This document shows, in pieces, positions 47,589-59,966 of a stretch of 64,000 bases of DNA. The translations under genes were made by a program, and so were the position numbers. The notes beneath the pieces are model-generated. The model searched no databases. It was not told the DNA's origin and saw only the letters and a program-made list of their open reading frames with translations. Origin of the DNA: Costus lasius (Eukaryota > Streptophyta > Magnoliopsida > Zingiberales > Costaceae); NCBI GenBank assembly GCA_027563935.2, contig CM050449.1, positions 47,590,507 to 47,654,506 on the forward strand. Direction: 5' to 3'. The first letter of the stretch is position 1, and each line of letters begins with the position of its first letter.

Positions 47589-49304
47589 TGTTGGGGTATG
47601 CCCTTAGGCTAATGTTTGAGGCCTTGGGATTGTAACAGTATCATGTAATAAACTATTCTGTTTATAAAGGCATGGTTGTTATTCAGTTTGTTACCTTGTC
47701 TGCTGTAATAAGTGTACTTCTGAATAATGTCTCAAAGCTGTTCAGCTAGGCTGACAAGCTTTATGTCCTTAGTCGAGATATCTTGGTGAACATGAGACAG
47801 CCTTGATATGATTGAGACTAATATGTGTTCTAATCTTATAGGATGCTTCGAGCATGGAATAAGGTGTAGACTCATGGGTACATTGGATGTACTGGACAGA
47901 CCCTACTAGGATATTCAGTTGTTTGTCACAATATGAATATTCCTTGATTGCAACAAGTGGCACATTTCCTCTGACTTGAGATCACTTGTGTTTCTAAATG
48001 ATGATTGTCATTGTTTTGAGGTAGTTCAATATCATTTGAAAGACAATGATTATAGACTATCTTGGATGGTGAGCTTGAATCAGGTTAGGGCACTAGTGAT
48101 AGACATAGGATTGCCATCTCCTTGTTTAAGGAGTGTGATGTTCTACAGGGGCCCCCTGGATGAGATGATTGAGAAAGTGTATGGCCATACCCAGGTGACT
48201 GTGTTCATCTGATCTAATCATGCTTATCATATTGGAGCTACAAGCTTGACATGCTTGTCCAATAAGAACATCCAGTGGCAAAGGAAAGATGCATGCCTTG
48301 TGAGTTAGAGTCACACTTGTGCTGTGGTTTGGGTGAAGTCTTGGAAGACTCTTTCCTTTCTATCGGGAGACAGTGATGTATTGCTAGATACCCCTCACTG
48401 ATCGTGATAACGTGAGTTATCGTTACCGACAGGTATAGGAAACCCTTAGGGTCGCACAATTTGATGATATGGCTTACTTAAGTCAGATCGTGTGGACTGA
48501 ATTATTTCGGTTCAGTTTAAAGGAGTTTTAAACTCTGATTGTAAGTGAGATCTGGTCTGATCATGTTTGATTGATTAGGGCTTGAGATCGGTAAGCTTCG
48601 ATCGAGAGATTTGATGCTAGATCGGTGAGATCAGGAGCATCTTGAGATCAACGGTGATCTTGAGCCTTGAGGTTCAATAAGATCGACCATTGCTTGGGCT
48701 GATTTGGTCTTGGACCAAAGTCATTTGAACCGGCTCATCTTGTGAGCGCTTGGTTCAAAGGTTCGAATGGGGTGAAGGAGTTACGGTTCACTTCATGTGA
48801 ACGCATAACCGTTGAGAGTAATGGGTTGCTATTTTTTGGATAGCAACGCCTCCACGTTGATCACAACATTCACTCAATCGCCTCTCATCACTTGGACGAT
48901 TTTTCTCTCTTCTCGTGTGACAAAGCTCTCGACGAGTGAAGAGGTAGTTCTTCTTCGCCAAGCCCAAAGGATCTCATCTCCTCCACGCGCAAAGGACCCT
49001 TGAAGCTTTGCTAGCACAAAGACGACAAGGAGAAGCCATTCCTCATCGTGTGTGCGTCGACTAGGGAGAAGATCCCTTTCGGTCTTTGATTCCAACACAC
49101 CATCCAACGAATGGCGATGGTATGATTCTTCTTGATACTTGCAATCGGTTTTTCATAGTTGATCATATATATCATGCAACCGATTCTTGATGCCCTATTT
49201 CCGCCCATGCAATAGTGTTCTATGCGCATGTATTAGGGTTTTGCGCCCCCCCTCTTGAAAGGGGTTTTATCCGCTTGCGCTCCCCCTTGAAGGGGACTCC
49301 TGCA
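47589..49304 (+). repeat. Element C 3' LTR
   Basis: Length 1716 bp, preceded by the polypurine tract GTGCAAGTGGGAGAT (47574-47588) and followed by the TSD GACAT. The palindrome GTATGGCCATAC is at 48179-48190. Confidence 0.95.
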
Positions 49305-49309
49305 GACAT

Positions 49310-49456
49310 CGCTCTGCATCTTGCTCTTAGGTACTTTCTCCTCTCATCATGTCGACCCCCCTACAAGAATCGATCCATTGGGTTTTTAGGACCGGCCTAT
49401 TTCGGGGATATTCTCCACTGATAAAAATTTTAAAATATCCCTAGGGTTCCCCAACA
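49310..49456 (+). repeat. Element B 3' LTR, last piece
   Basis: These 147 bases match the end of solo LTR F (about 51674-51839), including the run TTTCGGGGA and the terminus TTCCCCAACA. This marks the right end of element B. Confidence 0.8.
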
Positions 49457-49869
49457 CAACCTCCAAAGAAAGTCCTTCACGGCAGCCTTCAACTTCACAA
49501 ACTCAAAGACTAGCATTTGAGGGAGGAAGAAGATGTGGAGGTTTCGGTTAGGGAAGAAAACACAAAGGGACTCTCGGCACAAGACCAAACACGCTAACAA
49601 GCTAGAAGTTTTCTTTTTCATAAAATGTAGACTCAGTGCAAAGTGTTAATTACAAGGGCTTTAAACCCCTTAACCCTCAACAATCATATTCTCTCATAAT
49701 GTATCTTAGGGCTATCAACTCTCGGTTTGAACTTGTATGGCTGAGATGAGATGGTCCTTTTCAAGCTCCTTCATTGGGTAGAGTGGGTGGCTGCATGGGT
49801 CTTTGCTTGTGGCCGAATTATTCTTGAGAGGGAGTGGAGACTCTCGGCTGAACAAGTGTAGGAACAATC
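49457..49869. other. Unassigned flank between B and solo LTR F
   Basis: There is no recognisable coding region. On the minus strand a sequence resembling an LTR promoter/leader is seen (GTAATTAACACTTTGCACTGA, then a pyrimidine-rich tract), and TCTCGGC/GCCGAGAG motifs recur. It continues across F at 51845. Confidence 0.35.
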
Positions 49870-51839
49870 TGTTGGTGTATATGCCCTAGGACCTAGTTTT
49901 GGTCAACATATGTACTACTTGACATTGATATTTATATATCATTCTGGCATTGTCGTTATCATTGTTTATCTACACCTGCGATTGTGTACTTACATGATAA
50001 TGTCCCTGGAGACAGATTGGATCTGTGCTCAAATAATTGTCCCCAGTCGATGTACCTGAGTGGATATGGGACAGCTCTGGTACTTGAGAGACTGGTATGT
50101 GGGCTGGTTAGGCATGTGGTGCTAACGCAGACACATGGGTATATCATTGGAGGATATACTGGATAGACCCGCTATGAGGCTATGACTTAGTGTCATGAGT
50201 TATCCTCATAAGTGACAGGAGATGCATTGATCCCTTGACTTGAGGTCATTGATCATTCTATATGGTTAGGGACTTGCTTTGATACAACCTAACACCTTGC
50301 CGTAGCTGGGAGGTCATAACGGTTGTTATTGAGCATGTCACGACCCATATGAGAAGATCAATGGACAAACATAGAATTTGCCCCTTCCCTAGGGAAGTAT
50401 GATATCCATGGAGCTCCTTTATGGTTCTATGACTGAGAGTGTATGGCCATACCCAGGTGAGAACCTGTTTTAGTCATAGTCATGTGATTGGATGAAAACA
50501 AGTGGTGACACACTTGTCCAATCGGATATCAGTTTGGCAAAGAGACTGTAATGCATCTGTACCTAGTTGCGATGATGGGGATGTCGATGTCGATATCCAT
50601 TCCAATGACCTGGGTAGCAGCGATGCACTGCTATGTGCCACTCACTGCTTGTGATGACCTCTGGTCAGCACTGCCAGCGTCAGAGGAACCTACAGGGTCG
50701 CACACCTTGATACTTGAGTTCTCGTATTGATCGGGAAGCCTTATGATCGAGTTATTGGATAACTCGGATCTAATTGGGAGATTTCATCAGCGCCAATGGG
50801 CTTGATGAGATGGAAGAATATTATTGGAGCCAAACTTCATTTTTGGCAGGTTGACCCGTATTTGACCATGGTTGGTCACATTTGGATTAGGGTTGCATTA
50901 GATTGGATCCAAGTGCTTAATCAACCCATGTAATGAAGTTTGGGCTAGCTCATTATCCAATGAGTCCCAATAACAAGTTCTCATGGAGAGATGAGAGGCT
51001 AAATGGGTATAATGGGGAGAAACATGAACCATTAAGCGCCTAGGGGCATAATGGGGTCATGTTGGCGCCTTTGCTTCATTATGGAAGTAAAGGGCGCCTC
51101 CCTTCTCTTCCTTGGATGGAATGCATGCCTCTGTGGCATTGCTTGGGGCGCAAGGCAAGGCCTTGGCGCACAAGGAAAGGCATGGGGCACAAAAGGAATG
51201 GTTGAATGAGAATTATGGAAATGTCTTGGAGACTTTCCTTGTCTCAAACCTCCTCATCCTAGCCCTACACTTGTCATGATCCTAGCCCTTACCCTAACCG
51301 CCTCTTGCCCTATAAATGTGACCCTAGTCGCCCCCTCTTCAGGATGATCAATCCTTGAAGGCGTGAACACATCAAGAGGGCGAGAATAAGGGGCATTGGC
51401 GCAACCATCTTCTTCCATCAAATCCTAGCCGCAAGCTTCTTCCCTTCTTCCTCCTTTGGCGCAAGAGAAGTAAAGGCTTGGCGGCATTCTCCCTTCTCCT
51501 CTCTTCTTCATCAATTGGCGCTTCTACCTTGGAGGTGGCGCAAGCATTCAAGAAGAGAACTAAGGCTTGGATCTTCTTCCCGAGGCTAGCACCGGGCGTG
51601 GAAGAAGAGAACTCAAGAGATCCGTGTGTGTGAGACTGCAGAGGGCGAACACTTGGGCGCCTGCATCGGCATCGCTCTACATTGCTCTTAAGGTATTTCC
51701 TAACTCATCGTGTCGACTCCCTTGCTTGCGATCTTCACTGGGTTTTTGGGACCAGCCTGTTTCGGGGACATTCTTCCGCTGCGAAAAATGTATGTCTATA
51801 ACTCTGAAAATTGTAAAATGTCCCCGAGGTTTCCCAACA
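49870..51839 (+). repeat. Element F: 1970-bp copia solo LTR
   Basis: The sequence runs TGTTGGTGTATATGCC to GAGGTTTCCCAACA with the perfect TSD CAATC (49865-49869, 51840-51844). No primer site, polypurine tract or coding sequence is attached. It is similar to the B 3' LTR throughout and to the D LTRs in part. It contains a TATA box (TATAAAT at 51311-51317) and the palindrome GTATGGCCATAC (50441-50452). The element was reduced to one LTR by recombination. Confidence 0.9.
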
Positions 51840-51844
51840 CAATC

Positions 51845-52299
51845 AATGCGCATGCTGGTGCTGGAAGAGGCTGATTGGGCGCAAGAAGTATGCTTGATGC
51901 TGATTGGCTTCATGAGGAGCTGCCGTGACATGAAGAGATGTATAGCCGAATAGGGTGAAGCTTATTCTTGCATGTTTGACTTGAGTTGCTTGATTGACTT
52001 GTCTTTGACAATTTGTTGAATTGTCTTGATGAGGTGGCTTGATCTAATGGCTATGACTTGGATTATTGATTGGTCTTGGCACATATTGTTGTTCACTTTG
52101 TGATATGAAGATTGTTGACTTGACTTGATGTGCTTAGTTGAAGATTGAGGTTTAATGTTGACTTTGACTTGAAGGCTTGATGTTGGCGGTTGAAGATTGA
52201 GGCCTGATGTTGACATTGATTTGAGGGTGGATTGTTGAGGGGATCAAGGTGCTTGGTATGTGAATTATAGGTGCAAAACATCCTAGGCTAAAACAACCT
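51845..52299. other. Unassigned stretch with a short tandem duplication
   Basis: This is the continuation of the F target sequence. A unit of about 57 bp beginning GTTGAAGATTGAGG occurs twice (about 52138 and 52190), each followed by a TGATGTTGAC/TTGA-rich segment. I see no coding region. Confidence 0.35.
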
Positions 52300-53550
52300 A
52301 CTACATCATATAGGAAAGTAAAAAACACTTAAAGAAAATAAAATCCTAGGCTATTCCTACTCTAAACATAATAAGTGAAAGTAAAAACAAGCATTACTAA
52401 ATCCCTGAAGATGCTCCTGCATTAGCTTTCTCGGGGGCAAAAGAATTCTTCTCCGAAGAATTGGCTTTGAGATTTCCCACTTGTAATTTCTGGTGACCAC
52501 CCCAAAGTGTAGTAGTCATCTCGGGCAGAACACTTAGGGTGGGTCTCCTTTCTTCCATCATCATGCTTCAACTCTGGTGGCCATCCCTTCGTGTGTAGGT
52601 TGTCTTAATTTTTCTTGTCTCTCTCATCCCTACAAATGAAAGATAGATATTGGGCAGTCCTTGTATCATCCTGTGTAATGTTAATATGAGACTTGAAGAC
52701 ATGATACTGATAGGTAACAGCTTTGAATGAAATGAGGTTCAGAAGTAGGTTTTCTTCTTTCTTTGGTGAATATCCCATTGCTAAGTTATGATCATTCCTA
52801 GTTAAATTCCATAAAATAAGACAATAATTACTCACGAACTTTGGATAATGGGGATTGAAAGTTGAGATGGGTTTACAAATATTAAGTTGTGGCCTTAAGT
52901 CAGGTGGAACTAAGTCACTATCCTTGTCCATAAAATTAAGTCACTATCCTTGTCCATAAAATTAGGATGACATGATTCAACATAGCTAGGTTCCACAAAA
53001 AGAGTAGGAAGAATTAAGCCAAGTTCCGGTTCATGAAAAACTTTGCCATGCAACTTTTTATTTTAAACCAAAGATTACTCAAATTATAGCATATGTATAG
53101 TCATGGTTTTATCAAAGCAAGATTCAACTTTAAAACCATTAGGGCAATGGGTGAAGCGCATAGAAGTGTCAAGTGATTGTTCATTAGTTTCATTCCCTAA
53201 AAGTTCTAACAGCTTGGGAATCAATTGTATGTTTTCCTCATGAATTTCTCCTTTAGTGGAAAGAATGGACTGAGGTGTTTCAAAAGGTGAGACTAGACCC
53301 AAGTTCAGGGTTTGGCACCATAAATAGATCAATGAAAGTTGTTGAGCTGGGTGAGTCATGAAGTATTGTAGTTTCAATTGGCCCGAGGTTGTCTTTCACT
53401 TCTTGTGGTTCAAATTCATCCTCACTTGGTTTATCAGTTTTATTATGGTCACCAATGTCTACTTTGTTTTCAATGGGTTCAACCTTAACATGGGATGTTG
53501 ATGACTCTAAATTTCATAGTATTTTTCGTACATCATCAAAAACATGTTCG
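52300..53550 (-). pseudogene. Inverted fragment of an E-related element
   Basis: On the minus strand the fragment contains acidic, Pro-containing peptide stretches (53084-53377 and 52605-52931) resembling the C-terminal tail of the E protein in style. It ends with an inverted repeat AATTCTTC/GAAGAATT (52444-52462) followed by a purine-rich CCCCGAGAAAG. The same arrangement lies just before the 3' LTR of E (35179-35216). It therefore looks like the 3' internal end, and perhaps the first bases of an LTR, of an E relative in the opposite orientation. It abuts the truncated Athila-2 LTR near 53550. No intact frame remains. Confidence 0.5.
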
Positions 53551-54408
53551 CGACACTGTTCATCGTGAATTCAGAGACAAATTATGGGCTGCGATTTACT
53601 TGCAGCCCTGTTTTATAACTTTTACTCCTTCCTTACTATCTCCAATCATACAAAATCATGTTTTGCTGTGATTCTTCCATCATGTTAGCTTAAACTCTTA
53701 TTGGGACAAGGGGGTGTTATTCTCTTGTCTTTGCTTTAACATGTCTTGGAGTTTTATGCTATGGACTGACAAGATGATGTCATAGAACTTGGAACCCTAG
53801 AATTTATTGTAAGACCTCATCGCAAGAGATTGGTTGTACTCTTATCTTTAGATTTTAGAAGTTTATTTCTTATTATTGTTATGACCTAGAAATTATTGTT
53901 GTTACAGACATGATAACGTGCTAGAGATAGACGTTAGATTGTTAGAAAGCGTTGAGTAAAACATGTGAAACTAAGGTGCGAGAGTGCTTAGTTTTGCCTG
54001 AGATCTTGGTATTGAGATAGGATGCACGAGAGTGATCCTTAATCTCTTTAACCGAAATTCACTTATATTTAGCATTGAATTGATCTTGTGCGAGAGTGAG
54101 GATCGTTCCTTGCAAACTAATTGTGCGAGAGTGAGTTAGTTTGTTTGCCAAGTGAATTATATCTTAACCGTAGCAGAGATAAATTGATGATTCTTTAATC
54201 CTATCTAGTTCTAAATATCAAGTTGAATGAACCCCTAGTCCCGATTCTCTCATCCTGATTTACTTCAATTACAGTTCGATTGCTTTTTACACAATTCTCG
54301 AGTCCCTTAGCTAGTGAAAACTCAATTAGTCGGTATTTAGCAACGAAGTCCCTGTGGTTCGATATCTTAATTATTACTTCAAGTATCCGTACACTTGCGG
54401 AATACAAC
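53551..54408 (+). repeat. Athila-2 5' LTR, left part missing
   Basis: Similarity to the Athila-1 LTR starts at about its position 3487, so roughly the first 750-800 bp (most of U3, with the palindromic repeats) are missing. The hairpin GGGCTGC/GCAGCCC is at 53586-53608. The end ACTTGCGGAATACAACA matches the other copies and is followed by the primer site. Confidence 0.8.
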
Positions 54409-54415
54409 AAATTTT

Positions 54416-54433
54416 TGGCGCCGTTGCCGGGGA
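54416..54433 (+). promoter_or_regulatory. Athila-2 primer-binding site (tRNA-Asp)
   Basis: TGGCGCCGTTGCCGGGGA is complementary over 18 bases to the 3' end of plant tRNA-Asp (CCA included), the known primer of Athila elements. It lies seven bases after the LTR. Confidence 0.9.
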
Positions 54434-54584
54434 TTTCGGTTTTATTGATATTGACATAATTGTTATTATCGCTAGACTAAGTTTTTCTTGTTTTTGTTTT
54501 TTTTTTTTTTACTACTTTCTGTGATAGATTATGATTTCCTTTTAGTTCTATAAATTCTGAACCTTTCGAACCTTCTACTTGTGT

Positions 54585-56127
54585 ATGCGCAGAAATCTTA
54601 GATCAGGACCATTAGTTCCTCTTGACCCTAAAATTAATAAAACACTTATACTATGCATCACTAGGCAGCCCCGAATACACAAGGAATCCATTCCAGCATC
54701 ACTAGGCCAGTTATAGATGCAAACAACTTTGAGATCAAACCAGCGTTCTTATAGATGATTCAACAGAATCAATTTGGAGGATCTCCTTTGGAAGATCCAA
54801 ACCAACACTTATCCCTTTTCCTTGAATTTTGTGACACTATAAAGATTAATGGTGTATTTGACGATGCCCTCAGACTAAGACTGTTTCCTTTTTCTCTCAG
54901 GGACAGAGCAAAAGCCTGGCTTCATGCACACCTGACTGAAACGTTCACTACTTGGGAGCGCTTGTCAAATGCCTTCTTGCAGAAGTACTTTCCTCCCAGT
55001 AAGATGATCCACTTGAGGAATCAAATCACAGGCTTTGCCTAGAGAGATGGAGAATCAATGAGTGAAGCATGGGAGCGCTTTAATGAACTCCAATGGAAGT
55101 GCCCCCACCATGGAGTGGAAAACTGGGTTTTAATTCAGACTTTCTATAATGGTTTGCTTTACAATACACGCTTAACTGTTGATGCTGCTACAGGGGGAGC
55201 ATTGATGAACAAGACTGTTGAAGATGCTCATGCATTGATTGAGGAGATGGCGCTAAATCACAACCAATGGGCTTCAGAGAGAGGAGTGCTTTATCGGCCT
55301 TCTCATGGTAAGAACGATGGTGATGGTTGGCAGTCTCTTGCAGAAAAGGTAGACTCGTTATGTAACCGTTTTGATTCTTTTCAAATACAAACCACTTCTA
55401 TTTCTTCTATTGTATGTGAAGTTTGTGGGAACAATGGGCATTATGCTGAGGAATGCAAAGTTATAGTTGACCAAGAGAGTGAGCAAGTTAATGTTGTGGG
55501 GGGTTACAACAAAGCTAGATCTAGTGACCCTTACTCCAATACTTACAATCCTAGTTGGCGCAACCATCCTAACTTGTCTTGGAAAAGTAACAATCAAACT
55601 AGTGGGCAAAATGATAATAGGGGGTATAACCAGAGACAGTCAAACCATAATCAACCCCAAAAATCTAGTTTAGAAGAGATGTTTGAGAGATTCACGGGAC
55701 ATCATATGAGCAAAAATGATGAGATCACAGAAACCCTTAAGCAGATAAACTCTAGGTTGGATGGTGTTGTTGCTCATAACAAAATGTTGGAAACTCAGAT
55801 AACACAACAGGCTAATACACCTTATAGACCCCCTGGGAAGTTACCTGCAAAACCTGAACCAAATCCCAGGGAACATTGTAATGCCATCATGACCAGGAGT
55901 GGTAGACAGTTGGAAGATCCAAGGGGACCCGTAGATGATGAAGAGGATGAGCCTAATGTTATACCTAGTGAGGATCCTATTTTGGAACCACAGCCCACAC
56001 AAGTGCAGTCCCTTCCTAATTCTTCTCCTTCTGGAGAGAATGGATCTTCACAGAAAGGTGCCTTGCCTTGTGAGGATGAGGTGCCCAGACCTAGTTCTCC
56101 ACAGCCATATAGTACACCTATCCCTTT
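54585..56127 (+). pseudogene. gag: Athila-2 gag
   Basis: The likely start is ATG 54585 (RRNLRSGPLVPLDPKINKTL), typical of Athila gag N-termini. The frame shifts between about 54650 and 54715. In the next frame DANNFEIKPAF is followed by TAG (54752-54754), then QNQFGGSPLEDPNQHLSLFLEF, LRLFPFSLRDRAKAWL and KYFPPSK, a TAG (55040-55042, Gln expected), then SMSEAWERFNEL, FYNGL and ALMNKTVEDA. A CCHC zinc knuckle CEVCGNNGHYAEEC is at 55415-55456, followed by an Asn/Gln-rich and then Pro-rich tail. Near 56120-56130 (CCTTTCCCC) a one-base loss moves the frame into pol. The gag forms the particle; this copy is non-functional. Confidence 0.85.
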
Positions 56128-59100
56128 CCCCAGAGGATCGTGCAAGCTAAACTAGATAGGCAGTTTGGGAAATTTTTAGAAGTGTTGAAAAAGCTGTACA
56201 TTAATATTCCTTTTACTGATGCATTATCCCAAATGCCTACTTATGCAAAGTTTTTAAAAGAAATCTTATCCAACAAGAGAAAAATTGAGGATTACGGTAC
56301 TGTATCACTAACTGAAGAATGCAGTGCTCTAATTCAAAACAAGTTGCCACCAAAGTTAAAAGATCCAGGTAGCTTCTCGATACTCTGTTCAATTGGCAAT
56401 GTTGCTTTCAATCAAGCTCTATGTGATCTAGGGGCAAGTGTTAGTCTTATGCCTTTATCTGTGTGCAGGAAACTGGACATGAGAGCCCCTAAACCGACTA
56501 CAATTTCTTTGCAACTCGCCGATAGATCAGTGAAATATCCAGTAGGTATTTTGGAAAATGTTCCTATACAAGTTGGTAAGTACTTCATACCTGCTGATTT
56601 TGTGGTACTTGAAATGGAAGAGGATGCCAAGATTCCTATTATTTTGGGTAGACTGTTCCTAGCCACTGCTGGAGACCTTATTGATGTAAGGAATGGTAAA
56701 CTTACTTTGCGAATTGGCAATGACAAGATTGAATTTGATTTGAATAATTCATTGAAAAAACCCGCATATGCTAGTTCTTGCTGCACTATCCATGCTATTG
56801 ATGACATAGTCTATGATGTTAGTTGCTTGTTTGATGATTCTTCTGTTGATGTTCCTCTTTCTAATCCTTTTTCTGACTCTCTTTCTTATTCCTTGGGAAG
56901 TTCTTGTGAAGAAAATGACAATTCTGGTTTTGAGAATGATTTTGATGATGAAAAACATGACATTTTGGATTGTGCTACTTTTGATATTGAAAAAGAAAAG
57001 ATTCCTAAAGTTGAACTGAAAGTTTTACCTAATAACCTTAGATATGAGTTTCTTGGTCCCAACTCTACCTACCCTGTAATTGTAAATGCTCAATTAGATG
57101 CCAGGGAAACTGATCTTCTCTTGAAAGAACTAAAAACTCATAGAAAGGTAATTGGGTACACTATTGATGACTTGAAAGGAATTAACCCTTCCTTTTGTAT
57201 GCACAGAATTCACATGGAGGATGAGCACAAGCCGCATGTAGACTTTCAGAGAAGGCTCAATCCATCCATGAAGGAAGTGGTAAAGAAGGAGGTGCTAAAA
57301 TTGCTAGATGCAGGTATTATCTACCCTATCTCTGATAGTAAGTGGGTAAGTCCTGTACATTGTGTACCTAAAAAGGGAGGTGTTACAATAATGAAAAATA
57401 AAGACAATGAGTTAATACCAGTTAGAACTGTCACTAGTTGGCGTATGTGCATTGATTACAGAAAACTAAATACTACCACTAGGAAAGATCATTTTCCCTT
57501 GCCTTTTATTGATCAGATGGTTGAGAGACTTGCCAAGCATTATTATTTTTGTTTTCTTGATGGTTATTCTGGATTCTTTCAAATTCTTATTCACCCAGAT
57601 GACCAAGATAAGACCACTTTCACATGTCCATATGGTACTTTTGCTTATAGAAGAATGTCTTTTGGTTTATGCAATGCACCTGCCACTTTTTAGAGGTTCA
57701 TGATGGCAATCTTTTCTGAATTTATTGAAGACTTCATGGATGTCTTCATGGATGATTTTTCAGTTTATGGTTTTTTCCTTTGATGACTGTTTGGCTAACC
57801 TCTCTAGAGTTTTGAAGAGATGCGAAGAGACTAACCTTGTCTTGAATTGGGAAAAGTGTCACTTTATGGTTAGACAGGGGATCGTTTTGGGTCATCTTGT
57901 TTCAGAGAGAGGGATTGAAGTGGACAAGGCCAAGATAGAAGTGATTGAGAAGTTGGCACCACCCACCACTGTCAAGGAAATCAGGAGTTTTTTGGGACAT
58001 GCAGGGTTTTACAGGAGGTTCATCGGGGACTTCTCTAAACTTGCTAAACTTTTAACAGATTTACTTTGTAAAGATGCCAAATTCTGCTTTGATGAGAAAT
58101 GTCTATTTGCTTTTCAGGAATTGAAGAAGGCCTTGACATCAGCACCGATCATACAGCCACTTGACTGGGAATTACCTTTCGAGCTTATGTGTGATGCCAG
58201 CGATTTTGCAGTGGGAGCAGTTCTAGGGCAAAGGAAGGACAAGAAGCCTCATGTGATCTCCTATGCCAGTAAAGCTCTAGATGAAACACAGAGAAACTAC
58301 ACCACCACTGAGAAAGAGTTGTTAGCCATAGTTTTTGCATTTGACAAATTCAGATCTTACCTGATAAATTCAAAGATTATAGTGTACACCGATCATGCTA
58401 CAGTTAAATATTTGATGCAGAAGAAGGACAATAAGCCAAGGTTGTTGAGATGGATTTTGCTTCTGCAAGAGTTTGACCTAGAAATCAAGGATAAGAAAGG
58501 CACAGAGAATTTAGTTGCAGACCACCTTTCAAGGATAATGGTTGAAGATACAAAGGTGACATTAATGATTCTTTTCCTGAGGAACAACTGATGAGAGTTG
58601 AACAGATTAAGGCCCCTTGGTATGCAGATATTGTAAATTATCTTGTTGCAAAAATATTTCCTATTGATTTGAATTACCAAGGCAAGAAAAGATTTTTAGC
58701 AGATGTTAAACACTATTTTTGGGATGAGCCTTATGTGTTCAAAAGATGTGCAGATGGAATATACAGAAGATGTATCCCCGAAGAGGAAACGAAAGACATA
58801 TTATCACAATGTCATGGATCATCATACGGAGGACATGCTAGCACTGAGAAGACAGTTTTTAAGGTATTACAATCTGGATTTTATTGGCCCACATTGTTTA
58901 AGGATGCAAGAAATTTTATAATGTCTTGTGATAATTGTCAAAGGATGGGGAACATAAATAAAAGGAATGAAATGCCATTGTCCACCATACTTGAGGTTGA
59001 GATTTTTGATGTTTGGGGTATTGATTTCATGGGACCTTTTCCATCATCTGGAGGAAATAATTATATACTCGTGGCGGTAGATTATGTTTCCAAGTGGGTA

Positions 59101-59898
59101 GAAGCCATTGCATCTCCTACTAATGACTCTAAGGTTGTGGTGAAATTGTTTAAAAGAGTTATCTTCCCATGATTTGGAGTACCGCGAGTGGTGATCAGTG
59201 ATGGAGGATCCAACTTTATTGAACACAGGTTTTCAGCTTTACTTAGAAAATATGGGGTGAATCATAGGGTCGCAACACCTTATCATCTCCAAACAAGTGG
59301 ACAAGTGGAGATATCTAATAGGAAAATTAAAGGGATATTGGAAAAAACAGTGTCAAGAGCAAGGAAGGACTGGGCTCTTAAGCTTGATGATGCACTTTGG
59401 GCATACTAGAATGCTTTCAAAACACTAATAGGTATGTCACCATTTCAAATGATTTATGGCAAGTCATGTGACCTTCCTGGAGAACTCGAGCATAAAGCAT
59501 TCTAGGTGATTAGAGCACTAAATTTTGACTTGAAGAGTGCAAGTGAAAAGAGGAAACTGCAATTGAGTGAACTTGAAGAAATTAGACTCTCTGCTTATGA
59601 AAATGCAAAAATCTACAAGGAGAGAACCAAGAGATGGCATGATCGGCACATACTCCGAAAAGATTTTCAACCAAGTGACTTCATTCTCTTGTTTAATTCT
59701 AGATTGAGACTTTTTCCTAGTAAATTGAAGTCTCGATGGTCTGGGCCTTTTCAGGTGAAGAAGACTTACCCGCACGGAGCCGTCGACATATGGAGTGAAG
59801 AGAAAGGAGTGTTCAAGGTTAATGGACAAAGATTGAAACACTACTATCATGGAGAACAAATTGAAGAAGGGGAACATTATCTGCTTGATGAGATATAA
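56128..59898 (+). pseudogene. pol: Athila-2 pol: protease, RT, RNase H, integrase
   Basis: Protease: ALCDLGASVSLMP (Asp codon 56425-56427) and PIILGRLFLAT. A long acidic linker follows (56810-57010). Reverse transcriptase: ISDSKWVSPVHCVPKKGG, WRMCIDYRKLN, FLDGYSGF and FMDD (57748-57756). TAG 57691-57693 interrupts PATF-RFMMAIF, and an extra T in the T6 run 57771-57776 shifts the frame. RNase [16 protein letters not shown] and [10 protein letters not shown], ending DHLSRI. A further shift near 58556 precedes integrase, which has an HHCC finger (58815-58940) and D59023, D59200, E59308 codons, spaced D(58)D(35)E. In-frame stops are TGA 59170-59172, TAG 59407-59409 and TAG 59503-59505. The frame ends LLDEI then TAA at 59896-59898. 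Confidence 0.9.
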
Positions 59899-59948
59899 AC
59901 GAATCCAAGTGTGGATGGGTCAAGCTAAAGACCATTAAATTAGCGCTT

Positions 59949-59966
59949 CTTGGGAGACAACCCAAG
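59949..59966 (+). other. Athila post-integrase stem-loop
   Basis: Arms CTTGGG and CCCAAG enclose AGACAA. This lies about 50 bases after the integrase stop and is a recurrent feature of Athila-type elements. Athila-1 has the variant TGGG with AGGCAA and CCCA at 737-750. Confidence 0.7.

Larger units (their letters stand above)
37176..49304 (+). mobile_element. Element C: complete young copia retrotransposon carrying solo LTR G
   Basis: LTRs are each 1716 bp once insert G and its TSD are removed from the 5' copy. Termini are TGTTGGGG and GACTCCTGCA. The perfect TSD GACAT is at 37171-37175 and 49305-49309. By eye the LTRs differ at about 10 positions (0.6%). It belongs to the same family as A: LTR, leader and polyprotein are colinear and the polyprotein has the same length. 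It is inserted in the B 3' LTR only 53 bases from E. Confidence 0.95.
5960..49456 (+). mobile_element. Element B: old 5'-truncated copia host of the whole nest
   Basis: B is recovered as six pieces: leader and gag (5960-6561), gag end and protease (8393-8917), integrase to RNase H (18009-20707), and 3' LTR pieces 20729-22475, 37123-37175 and 49310-49456. The pieces join across perfect TSDs: CATGG for A, AGGAT for E and GACAT for C. The solo LTR in gag has an imperfect CTTGA/CTTCA pair. Its 3' LTR would be about 1947 bp, matching solo LTR F (1970 bp) in both termini. No 5' LTR or primer site is visible. The genes are closely related to A and C but carry many stops and frameshifts. About 37.7 kb of later insertions sit inside about 5.8 kb of B. 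Confidence 0.85.

Noticed and set aside
51567..51953. 128-residue frame crossing the right end of solo LTR F
   Set aside because: It spans the LTR terminus and the TSD, so it is a chance fusion of LTR and flank.
54585..59898. An endogenous pararetrovirus
   Set aside because: Integrase with D-D-35-E, LTRs and a tRNA-Asp primer site show an Athila-type LTR retrotransposon; no movement protein or viral coat region is seen.
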